From the NCBI GenBank assembly GCA_040391535.1, contig JBEBXQ010000003.1, positions 1-64,000 on the forward strand: a stretch of 64,000 nucleotides of DNA. The letters are read 5' to 3'. This document shows positions 17,234 to 25,071 of this stretch, piece after piece (position 1 is the first letter of the stretch; every line of letters begins with the position of its first letter). The position numbers and the translations under genes are program-made. This DNA is from JBEBXQ01 sp040391535. GTDB lineage: Bacteria > Bacteroidota > Bacteroidia > Cytophagales > Spirosomataceae. Under the pieces are notes generated by a model, which saw nothing but the letters and a program-made list of their open reading frames with translations, did not search any database and was not told the DNA's origin.

Positions 17234-17935
17234 ATGATTATTTTTATTGACGATCGCCCGTTAACTATACTCAGTATTGAAAAGTTAAAAAAGCGCGATT
17301 TTGGTCAGTTTGACCATGTGGTGGATCTTCGTCTGGAAAAACTGACGGGTGTCAAAATGGAGGGGCATGTATTGTTACTGAATGCCACGCCTATGATAGC
17401 ATCAGCTGCTACAGGTTTGCTCGAAGTCAAGAATTCTCCTGATCTCCAGGGGCTTACCCTGGCTTGTAATGATAAGGAAGCCGTAGAGAAAAAAGTCAAA
17501 AGCATGTATACTGTAATAAAAGCAGCGGGAGGTGTGGTCACGAAAGACAACCAATGGCTGATGATTTACAGAAGAAAACTGTGGGATTTGCCCAAAGGGA
17601 AAATGGATAAAGGTGAAAAATCCATTGAAACGGCAGTCAGGGAAATAGAAGAAGAAACTGGCCTGAAAGCAGCTGTGGTAGATAAGATATGTACCACCTG
17701 GCATACTTATACTCATAATAACAGCGCTATTCTTAAACGGACAAAATGGTTTCATATGCGCTGTGAAGATGACAGCAGAATGGCACCTCAGGCTGAGGAA
17801 GATATTGAAAAGATGGAATGGGTTAATAGTGATGAAGCTCAGAAACTGCTTATCAAGTCCTTCAGTTCCATTCGTTATGTGATTAATTGTTATAAGAAAA
17901 AAGCAGAATCGGCTCCTAAACCAGCTGGGTCATAG
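17234..17935 (+). CDS. NUDIX hydrolase
   Basis: This 233-residue cytoplasmic protein has a Nudix domain from about residue 95, with an intact Nudix box (starting GKMDKGE and ending REIEEETGL), so the metal-binding glutamates are present. The first 90 residues are an extra domain without clear motifs. The family hydrolyses nucleoside diphosphates linked to another group; the substrate is not predicted. It converges on the DeoR-type gene and shares a hairpin terminator with it. Confidence 0.9.
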   Translation: MIIFIDDRPLTILSIEKLKKRDFGQFDHVVDLRLEKLTGVKMEGHVLLLNATPMIASAATGLLEVKNSPDLQGLTLACNDKEAVEKKVKSMYTVIKAAGGVVTKDNQWLMIYRRKLWDLPKGKMDKGEKSIETAVREIEEETGLKAAVVDKICTTWHTYTHNNSAILKRTKWFHMRCEDDSRMAPQAEEDIEKMEWVNSDEAQKLLIKSFSSIRYVINCYKKKAESAPKPAGS

Positions 17936-17942
17936 CCATTTT

Positions 17943-17978
17943 ATTCCCTGAAAGTTCATCAGATAACTTTCAGGGAAT
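17943..17978. terminator. Bidirectional terminator between NUDIX and DeoR-type genes
   Basis: A perfect 14-bp stem, ATTCCCTGAAAGTT (17943-17956) and its complement (17965-17978), with an 8-base loop, sits between the convergent genes. The right arm is inside the last codons of the DeoR-type gene, whose stop is at 17959-17961. Confidence 0.75.
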
Positions 17979-18705
17979 CTTTCTGATATGCCTTCAGCAT
18001 AGGATGGTCAGGAGTCAGTTCAGTGATCAGATAGTCGGTCTCGTCAATATTACATACTTTCAGTCTTTCTACCGAATCCAGTTTTTCTGAAATCGTCATA
18101 AAAGCTGTTTCCCTGGCAGCTTTAATCATGGCTTTTTTGACCTGCACTGCTTCCAGATCAGAGTCAGTAATGCCTTTTTCCGGATGAATACCATTCGTGC
18201 CGAGTATGCATAAATCCGCATGGATTTCCGACAATTTACTGATTACTTCCCCTCCGGTGCTGATTTGCGAGTTTTTGGCAATCGTCCCTCCCAGAAATAT
18301 GACATTAGCTTTGGTATGTTTGCACAACTGTAAGGCAGTGATCAGGCTGACCGTAAAGAACGTGGCCTGAATGTCAGTCGGAATCTGTCTGATCAGCGCA
18401 CTGACGGTCGTGCCGCCTCCAATGATGATATACATGTGATTTCTTATCAGTGTTGCTGCTTTCTGCGCAATGCGTGTTTTTTCCTGAATTGCATAAGTCT
18501 CCGTATCGGTATGCTGAAAATGATAGGATTTTGAAATGGCACCCCCATGTACTTTTACCAGTTTGCCATTAGCCGACAATTCATTCAGATCTCTTCTGAT
18601 CGTATCTTCTGAAACATTCAGCATAATCCCGAGATCAGAAGATAATGCACGATTGTGCAGGTTTATCTGTTTCATGATCAGCAGTTGTCTCTCTTTTTTT
18701 AACAT
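17959..18705 (-). CDS. DeoR/GlpR family transcriptional regulator
   Basis: This 248-residue protein has an N-terminal DeoR helix-turn-helix (about 6-60, with VSEDTIRRDLNELS) and a C-terminal sugar-phosphate sensor domain of the phosphosugar isomerase fold (about 75-235, with GGGTTVSALI and LGTNGIHPEKG). DeoR proteins usually repress sugar catabolism genes and respond to a phosphorylated sugar. It is divergent from the first SusC gene with 228 bases between, so control of that glycan uptake locus is plausible but unproven. An inverted repeat just upstream could be its operator. Confidence 0.9.
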   Translation of the reverse strand: MLKKERQLLIMKQINLHNRALSSDLGIMLNVSEDTIRRDLNELSANGKLVKVHGGAISKSYHFQHTDTETYAIQEKTRIAQKAATLIRNHMYIIIGGGTTVSALIRQIPTDIQATFFTVSLITALQLCKHTKANVIFLGGTIAKNSQISTGGEVISKLSEIHADLCILGTNGIHPEKGITDSDLEAVQVKKAMIKAARETAFMTISEKLDSVERLKVCNIDETDYLITELTPDHPMLKAYQKDSLKVI

Positions 18706-18721
18706 ACGATAAAGATTTAGG

Positions 18722-18737
18722 AATTACTCTGGTAATT
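18722..18737. promoter_or_regulatory. Short inverted repeat upstream of the DeoR-type gene
   Basis: AATTAC (18722-18727), four bases, then GTAATT (18732-18737) form a perfect short inverted repeat 17 bases before the regulator start. It could be an autoregulatory operator; arms of six bases in AT-rich DNA can also arise by chance. Confidence 0.3.
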
Positions 18738-18849
18738 ATGGCTTTCGATCAAGTTGGATATCGTTATTCCCCATAAATTTTCATTGTCAGGCAAATTAAG
18801 AATCTTTTGGTTAAGTTAATAATTATATAAAAAAAATGAAATTAAGGTA

Positions 18850-18880
18850 TTGATTCTTCATGAACTTGTGCGGATATTTG
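18850..18880 (+). promoter_or_regulatory. Candidate promoter of the first SusC/SusD pair
   Basis: TTG (18850-18852), 20 bases, then GATATTTG (18873-18880) match the -33/-7 pattern with one mismatch in the -7 box. It lies 53 bases before the susC start. Confidence 0.4.
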
Positions 18881-18933
18881 CGTTTATTGTTGCATGTTTC
18901 TGTATGTTTTATGATTGTTAAATTTCCTATTCT

Positions 18934-21900
18934 ATGCGAAAAAAGCTTTATTATTTATCTGGCCTTATAAAAAAGGTTGGTTTGGCAGGCATTTTTATAA
19001 TATTTGCGCTAAGCACGATGGCGCAGTCATTTGTCATTAAAGGAAAAGTGTCAGCCGCCAACGATGAAGGCATTCCAGGGGTTTCGGTACAGGTTAAAGG
19101 AACCATGCTGGGAACAGTGACCAACGTAGAGGGGCATTATGAATTGGCTTCTTCACTGGAAACTGGTAATTACACTCTGATATTCTCTTCCGTAGGATAT
19201 GGCATCATGGAGCAAAACTTTACGGTCGGAAATCAGGCAATGATTGAAATTAATGTCAGCCTGAATGAAACGGTCGCTTTGCTTGATGAAGTGCTTGTAA
19301 CAGGTTCTACTATTAAGACATCCCGCAGGCAGCTGGGTAATTCAATCAATTCGGTTGCGGCAAAAGATCTTGAAAGATCAGGTTCCAGCAGCCTTTTTTC
19401 TGCATTACAAGGGAAAGTGCCGGGTGCGCAGATTACACAGAATTCGGGAGATCCGGCTGGTGGGATGACCATCAGGCTCCGCGGTATCAAATCACTTCAG
19501 GGCAGTTCAGACCCGTTGTATGTAATAGATGGCGTAGTGGTCAGTAATTCATCTACCAATGTTTCCCAGCTGGCACTTACCGGACAGGTAGCGGCTGCCA
19601 ATGTGGGAACCAACCGGATGGCAGATATCAATCCTGCAGACATTGAGTCTATGAACATTATCAACGGTGCCGCTGCCGCTGCACAGTATGGTTCGAGGGC
19701 TTCTAATGGCGTGGTGCTGATCACTACCAAAAGAGGGAAAAGCGGAAAACCTCAGGTCAATTTTTCTACAAGTGTTAACCTGAACCAGATTCGTAAAAAG
19801 CTGTATATAACTACGCTGGGGAAACAATTTGGCTTTGCTGATCTCAGATTGAATACAATAGGTGGTGTATCGGCTGCACAGATAGCCGCTAATCCCGGTA
19901 CAACAGTTACCCGTATTTTCCGGGATGGGGTTCCTATTGACCTGGCTACTAATCTGGTAGACGTAACCCGGTATGACTATCAGGACGATATTTATCATAC
20001 CGGAGTGGGGACGGATAACGCACTGTCGGTGAGCGGAGGTTCTGATAAAACGCAGTATTATGCATCGTTTTCGTACATGAAAAACCAGGGTATTGTAAAA
20101 GGGACTGATTTTCAGAGATATGGCTTGCGTGTACGACTGGATCAGCGTCTGACGAACTGGGCTAAGCTGTCTGCCGGTATTTCCTATACCAATAGTTTTG
20201 CCAATGAAAAGGCTAACGGAAACGTGTTTTACAGTCCGGTGAATTCCATTAATATTACCAATAACATCTATGATATCAATCAGCGCGATGCTACCGGAAA
20301 TCTTCAGGCCGTGGAACCTACCCGTGTGAATCCGTTAACGACCATTGAGGAAATGCAGTTTACACAGGAAGTTAACCGTACCGTGAATGATATTCAGTTA
20401 AACCTGACACCTTTCAAAGGATTTAATATTGACTGGATATTCGGGATTGACGCGTTCTCTCAGATCGGGAAAAATATGATTCCGCCGTACCCTTATGCTG
20501 CTGCGGCAGGGCTGCCTGCTGAACGGTATCCAAATGGTTTTGCAGGGACAGTGAACAGTTCTACGTTTCTTTATAACAATGATATCAACGCCTCGTATGA
20601 TGTCGATTTATCGACCGCTTTTAAGCTTAACCTTGTTGCAGGGATGAGTTATCAGAAAAGCAAAACAGATGTATCAACAGCCAGCGGGGAAACGCTGGCC
20701 CCTTTTATTGAGACCATCGGAGGCGCTGCAAGTACTACCATTAAGGCAGGGTACAGCCTTGATCAGTTTGATTTGTTCGGGATGTTTGCACAGGGAACGC
20801 TGGGGTTCCGGAACCTGGCCTTCCTGACAGCCGCTGTCAGAAGTGACCGTTCTTCCAAATTTGATCCTTCACAGGCCAATCAGATTTATCCGAAATTCAG
20901 TGCCAGTTTTGTTCCTTCAGATCTTGAATTATGGGATGAAGACGGGATCGGTAAAGTTTTCAATACTGCCAAGCTGCGGTACTCATGGGGTAAATCCGGT
21001 AATATGACCGGAATAGGATCTTATGACCGCTTCTGGCAATTCAGTTCAGTGGCTTTCCTGGGACAAAATACGATTTTACCAGGCTCCACAAAGGCTAATC
21101 CCAATATACGGCCTGAATTTATGGCTGAACATGAAGCCGGTATCGACCTTACTTTCCTTAATAACAGAATGACACTCGGGCTGACGGCGTATAATCAGAA
21201 AATCACAGACCTGATCGTCAGTAAGATTCTCGCACCATCAGCAGGAGGAACGCGCAGCATTGATAACGTGGGGTCCATGGAAAACAAAGGATTTGAGATA
21301 AGTCTGGGATATATACCGGTGCAGACCAAAGATTTTACATGGGATTTTAATGTTATCTTCAGCAGAAACCGGAATAAAATAACAAAACTGGGAAGTCCGC
21401 TGGTGGCCATCAGTTCGCCTGCCGGTGCGCCTTACCTCATTGAAGGGCAGCCTGCCAGTTTGTATTACGGAACTTTCTTTGCACGGAATGCCGACGGTAG
21501 CCTGTATCTGACCAATCAGGGTTTACCGCAATCTGAAAAAGGGATCAACTCTTCTGCGTCACCACTGGAATATACACCCGCAGAGCGGACTGCGGATGGA
21601 GGATTTGCACATAATACCAGTGCAAAAGCAGTCATCGGAAACCCTAATCCGGACTGGACAGGATCCTTTATCAGTAACTTTACTTATAAACGACTGGGTT
21701 TCCGTTTTCTGCTGGATGCCGTACAGGGTTTTGATGTTTTTAACGCTGATTTCCGGACGCGCCAGGGTGTTGGTATAGGTGAAATTGCAGAAAAGGAGTA
21801 TACGGGAGAGTTGCCCAGAGGCTATATCTATTCCGTTTATAACACAGAAGAATGGCGGGTATCGGACGGATCTTTTGTCAAACTGAGAGAAGTAAGCCTT

Positions 21901-22104
21901 TCTTATCAACTCCCTGATGTACTGAAAAATGTAAAGAACATTACTTTGTCACTCACCGGCAGAAACCTGCATTCCTGGGATAATTATAACGGTTTTGATC
22001 CGGAAACCAACTCAGGAGGAAATAATGATATGCTTCGTGGACTGGATTTTGGAAACGTCCCCATTCCCCGTACTTATCAGTTTAAATTATCAGCCAGTTT
22101 TTAA
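18934..22104 (+). CDS. SusC/RagA family TonB-dependent outer membrane transporter (pair 1)
   Basis: This 1056-residue protein has a signal peptide (about 1-32, ending TMAQ), a carboxypeptidase-regulatory-like beta-sandwich domain (about 35-120, with GIPGVSVQVKGT), a TonB-box-like LDEVLVTGS, a plug domain (about 125-245, with SDPLYVIDGVVV and GSRASNGVVLITTK, the SusC signature) and a C-terminal 22-strand barrel. It forms the TonB-powered pore for import of glycans or peptides bound by its SusD partner, which starts at its stop codon. No glycoside hydrolase is adjacent, so the substrate cannot be predicted. Confidence 0.95.
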   Translation: MRKKLYYLSGLIKKVGLAGIFIIFALSTMAQSFVIKGKVSAANDEGIPGVSVQVKGTMLGTVTNVEGHYELASSLETGNYTLIFSSVGYGIMEQNFTVGNQAMIEINVSLNETVALLDEVLVTGSTIKTSRRQLGNSINSVAAKDLERSGSSSLFSALQGKVPGAQITQNSGDPAGGMTIRLRGIKSLQGSSDPLYVIDGVVVSNSSTNVSQLALTGQVAAANVGTNRMADINPADIESMNIINGAAAAAQYGSRASNGVVLITTKRGKSGKPQVNFSTSVNLNQIRKKLYITTLGKQFGFADLRLNTIGGVSAAQIAANPGTTVTRIFRDGVPIDLATNLVDVTRYDYQDDIYHTGVGTDNALSVSGGSDKTQYYASFSYMKNQGIVKGTDFQRYGLRVRLDQRLTNWAKLSAGISYTNSFANEKANGNVFYSPVNSINITNNIYDINQRDATGNLQAVEPTRVNPLTTIEEMQFTQEVNRTVNDIQLNLTPFKGFNIDWIFGIDAFSQIGKNMIPPYPYAAAAGLPAERYPNGFAGTVNSSTFLYNNDINASYDVDLSTAFKLNLVAGMSYQKSKTDVSTASGETLAPFIETIGGAASTTIKAGYSLDQFDLFGMFAQGTLGFRNLAFLTAAVRSDRSSKFDPSQANQIYPKFSASFVPSDLELWDEDGIGKVFNTAKLRYSWGKSGNMTGIGSYDRFWQFSSVAFLGQNTILPGSTKANPNIRPEFMAEHEAGIDLTFLNNRMTLGLTAYNQKITDLIVSKILAPSAGGTRSIDNVGSMENKGFEISLGYIPVQTKDFTWDFNVIFSRNRNKITKLGSPLVAISSPAGAPYLIEGQPASLYYGTFFARNADGSLYLTNQGLPQSEKGINSSASPLEYTPAERTADGGFAHNTSAKAVIGNPNPDWTGSFISNFTYKRLGFRFLLDAVQGFDVFNADFRTRQGVGIGEIAEKEYTGELPRGYIYSVYNTEEWRVSDGSFVKLREVSLSYQLPDVLKNVKNITLSLTGRNLHSWDNYNGFDPETNSGGNNDMLRGLDFGNVPIPRTYQFKLSASF

Positions 22105-22124
22105 TGCCTTATCTAAGAACAGAC

Positions 22125-23399
22125 ATGAAAAAAATAATAATATACAGTGCGCTGCTGATGACATTGCTGAGCGCATGTGAAGAAAAAGAGTTTCTGAACC
22201 CTGGATCGGCAAGCGAATCACAGGTTGTCAATAGCGTAAACGGACTGATGACTCTGGCAAACGGACTACAGTACAGGTATTCTGTGAGCGGAGCAGGGGT
22301 GGTTTATTGTGCTGTTTCTGCTAATGGGTTGACTACCCAAGAACTTACCGTTCTGAATGTAGGTAATACAGATCTGGAACTCATCAATAAAGGGGCAGGG
22401 AATCTGCAAGGCAATAATTCGGTGATCAGTAATATCTGGGCGCAAAGTCATCTGACAAAAACCGGTGCCGATCTCATTCTTGATCATCTTGATATTGTCA
22501 GTGATCCGGGGGTTAAGAGCGGACTGATTGCCTATGCTTCCATTTTTAAGGCATTGTCATTAGGTACACTGGCACAATTCTGGCAGTCTGCCCCACTGGG
22601 TACAGGTGATAATATGACTTTCAATTCCAGAGAAGAATTACTCAGAGAGGCGGTTTCTCTGCTGGAATCGGCAGCAACGGCTGTGAGTGCCAATCCACCC
22701 TCTGCCGGTTTTACGGCCAAAGTAGTGAACAGCATTGACATGCCTAATACGATCCAGGCGTTACTGGCAAGGTATTACATGGTTTTGGGAGATGCCGACA
22801 AAGCGTTGGCTGCTGCTGAAAAAGTAAATCCGGAATCAAAGTCGTTCTTTAAATTTGATGATGTGACACAGAACCCGGTTTTCTTTTCATCTTTTGGAAA
22901 CCGTAATGTAACAGAACCAGTGGACACGGACCTGGGGCTGACCGGCGAACTGAAACCCGAAGCAGGTGATATGAGAATTAAATTCTATACCCAGACCGAA
23001 GCACCGTCCAGAAACCTTGGTACAGGATTTTTTACTGCTAATTCAGCACCTATACCCGTATATCTGCCCGGTGAAATGTTGCTGATTATTGCAGAAGCCA
23101 ATGTTCGTAAAGGGAATCTTCCGGCAGCGGTGGTTGCTGTTAACAAGGTGCGTACAAAAACTTCGGACGCATGGGGAATAGGAGCAGGACTGCCTCCTTA
23201 TGCCGGTGCTGTAACCGAAAGCAGTTTGCTGACTGAAATATATAAAAACCGGTGCATTGAGTTATTTATGTCGGGTTTGAAACTGGAAGACAGCCGTCGT
23301 TTTCAGAGGCCAGCCAGTGAAAGGAATCGTGACTGGTATCCGTTTCCCGACAATGAAAGACAGAATAATACGAATACCCCGGCCGATCCTTCGAACTGA
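22125..23399 (+). CDS. SusD/RagB family substrate-binding lipoprotein (pair 1)
   Basis: This 424-residue surface lipoprotein caps the SusC barrel. It has a lipobox (TLLSAC) at residues 13-18 and TPR-like helices, with the C-terminal family motif around NKNRCIELFMSGLKLEDSRRF-like residues (positions about 375-395). It is shorter than most SusD proteins (500 or more) and than the second one here. An ATG at 22104 overlaps the SusC stop (TAATG) but would add seven residues before the signal peptide; the ATG at 22125 gives a normal lipoprotein leader and is preferred. The overlap ATG could still aid translational coupling. Confidence 0.87.
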   Translation: MKKIIIYSALLMTLLSACEEKEFLNPGSASESQVVNSVNGLMTLANGLQYRYSVSGAGVVYCAVSANGLTTQELTVLNVGNTDLELINKGAGNLQGNNSVISNIWAQSHLTKTGADLILDHLDIVSDPGVKSGLIAYASIFKALSLGTLAQFWQSAPLGTGDNMTFNSREELLREAVSLLESAATAVSANPPSAGFTAKVVNSIDMPNTIQALLARYYMVLGDADKALAAAEKVNPESKSFFKFDDVTQNPVFFSSFGNRNVTEPVDTDLGLTGELKPEAGDMRIKFYTQTEAPSRNLGTGFFTANSAPIPVYLPGEMLLIIAEANVRKGNLPAAVVAVNKVRTKTSDAWGIGAGLPPYAGAVTESSLLTEIYKNRCIELFMSGLKLEDSRRFQRPASERNRDWYPFPDNERQNNTNTPADPSN

Positions 23400-23411
23400 G
23401 TGTGATGTATA

Positions 23412-23457
23412 AAAAGCAAAAAACCTGCAAGACAACACTTGCAGGTTTTTTGCTTTT
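23412..23457. terminator. Strong bidirectional terminator between the two SusC/SusD pairs
   Basis: A perfect 20-bp stem (23412-23431 with 23438-23457) encloses a 6-base loop ACAACA. Each strand ends in TTTTTTGCTTTT, so it can stop transcription from both convergent susD genes, which end at 23399 and 23468. Confidence 0.92.
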
Positions 23458-23467
23458 CCGGGAAATG

Positions 23468-25060
23468 TCAGTTGTAGCCGGGGTTCTGTTTTAGGCTTGG
23501 ATTAAGCGTCATTTCACTCGTAGGTACCGGATAGATTCTCATATTGATATCCTTGTTGGTTTTGAAGCCCCAGGAATCCTCAAATTTTCCGAAACGGATA
23601 AGGTCATTTCTTCTCCAGCCTTCCCATGCAAACTCACGTGCACGCTCATTCAGTAACTCTGCAAGCGTAACGGTGGTAAGTTCAGGGACCTTGGCACGGT
23701 TTCTGATTTTATTTACCAGCAACACGGCAGTCTGCATTTCTCCGCCGGCCGTTGTGGCGGTTGCTCCTCTCAGAATCGCTTCAGCCTTCATCATGTAAAT
23801 ATCAGCAAGACGGAAAACAGGCATGTCATTATTCTGATAACGTGTACTGGGATGAGCATTTTTATCAGGATAAAACTTAATGTTTCTTACGCCGCGTGCC
23901 TGTCCCAGCTGATCATTGCCAACATCCATTGTGGCTGTATTACGCAAAGGCATTTCAGGTGTAAAATCCAGGTGATAATCGATGGGTGCAGTTGCATCTG
24001 CTCCATTATAGGCAGCATCCAGACCTTTTTTGGTCGTCGGGATGATGATCGGATTTCCAGCAAAATCATATTGTTTGCCGGCCAGCCAGGTCTGATTACG
24101 GATATCACCGGGAATATCGAAGATTTCATAAAAATCCTTGATGGTACTCAGCGCAATACTCGGACGAAACGGCAGTTCATATTTTTCCTGTATGGCCGTA
24201 TGCAGTCCAAACCGGCTGAAGTGATTACCTTCGGCTACGTTAGCATCATAAGGAATGGCAAAAATTGTTTCAGCTATCTGGGGGCCGTTGTCGGGCTTAA
24301 AAATACTCAGATAGTCATTGTCAAGTGAAAATTTACCTGAGTTGATGATAAGGTCGCCCATGGCTACCGATTCGGTATATCTGGGTTGGCCTGTATAATA
24401 TTCAGCATTGAGGTACATTTTCTGAAGAATCGAGTAAGCCAGCCATTTATTGGCTCTTCCATAGGTAAGCTGGCCGGTGGTTTCGGTCAGGTTGGGAATT
24501 GCTGCCAGCAATTCACTTTCAATGAAAGCAAATACTTCAGATCGCAAAGAGGTTGCAGGTTGCGTAGCTGATCCGAAATCCCTGATAATGGGGACATTAC
24601 CGAACGTATCCAGCATAAAGAAATAGAACAGTCCCCGCATGGTCTGAACTTCCGCTACCGTAGATCGCTTATTGTCACTGTCTTCGACGGTTTCAAACAG
24701 TTTAAGAATGCGGTTACAGGTATTAATTCCTCCGAATCCCCATTCCCAGATTCCTTTTACGGTAGGGTGGTCAGGCCCCCAGGTATGCAGATGCAGAAAC
24801 CGGTATTGGCCGCCATCGTCATAGTTACCATCCCGCGCGGGAATAATGGCTTCATCTGTTGATAATTCCTGCAAACGCCAGTAATTAACACCGAAATTGG
24901 AACGGATAGAAGTATATATAGGACCTGTGGCAGCAATGAATGATTCTTCAGAACTGGGGAAATTTCCCGGTGTAAGTTCAGATTCAATATCCACGTTAAG
25001 GTCGGTACAGCTGCTCATCAGCCATACGGTCACCAGAGTAATAAATTTATATTTTTTCAT
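23468..25060 (-). CDS. SusD/RagB family substrate-binding lipoprotein (pair 2)
   Basis: This 530-residue surface lipoprotein has a lipobox (LMSSC, Cys near 18), a SusD-like N-terminal TPR region (about 40-220) and a C-terminal RagB domain with MKAEAILRG, LLNERAREFAWEG and RRNDLIRFGKF, which are standard for the family. It lies 11 bases after its SusC partner. The ligand is unknown. Its size is normal for the family, in contrast to the shorter SusD of pair 1. Confidence 0.94.
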   Translation of the reverse strand: MKKYKFITLVTVWLMSSCTDLNVDIESELTPGNFPSSEESFIAATGPIYTSIRSNFGVNYWRLQELSTDEAIIPARDGNYDDGGQYRFLHLHTWGPDHPTVKGIWEWGFGGINTCNRILKLFETVEDSDNKRSTVAEVQTMRGLFYFFMLDTFGNVPIIRDFGSATQPATSLRSEVFAFIESELLAAIPNLTETTGQLTYGRANKWLAYSILQKMYLNAEYYTGQPRYTESVAMGDLIINSGKFSLDNDYLSIFKPDNGPQIAETIFAIPYDANVAEGNHFSRFGLHTAIQEKYELPFRPSIALSTIKDFYEIFDIPGDIRNQTWLAGKQYDFAGNPIIIPTTKKGLDAAYNGADATAPIDYHLDFTPEMPLRNTATMDVGNDQLGQARGVRNIKFYPDKNAHPSTRYQNNDMPVFRLADIYMMKAEAILRGATATTAGGEMQTAVLLVNKIRNRAKVPELTTVTLAELLNERAREFAWEGWRRNDLIRFGKFEDSWGFKTNKDINMRIYPVPTSEMTLNPSLKQNPGYN

Positions 25061-25071
25061 GATTGTCAGGA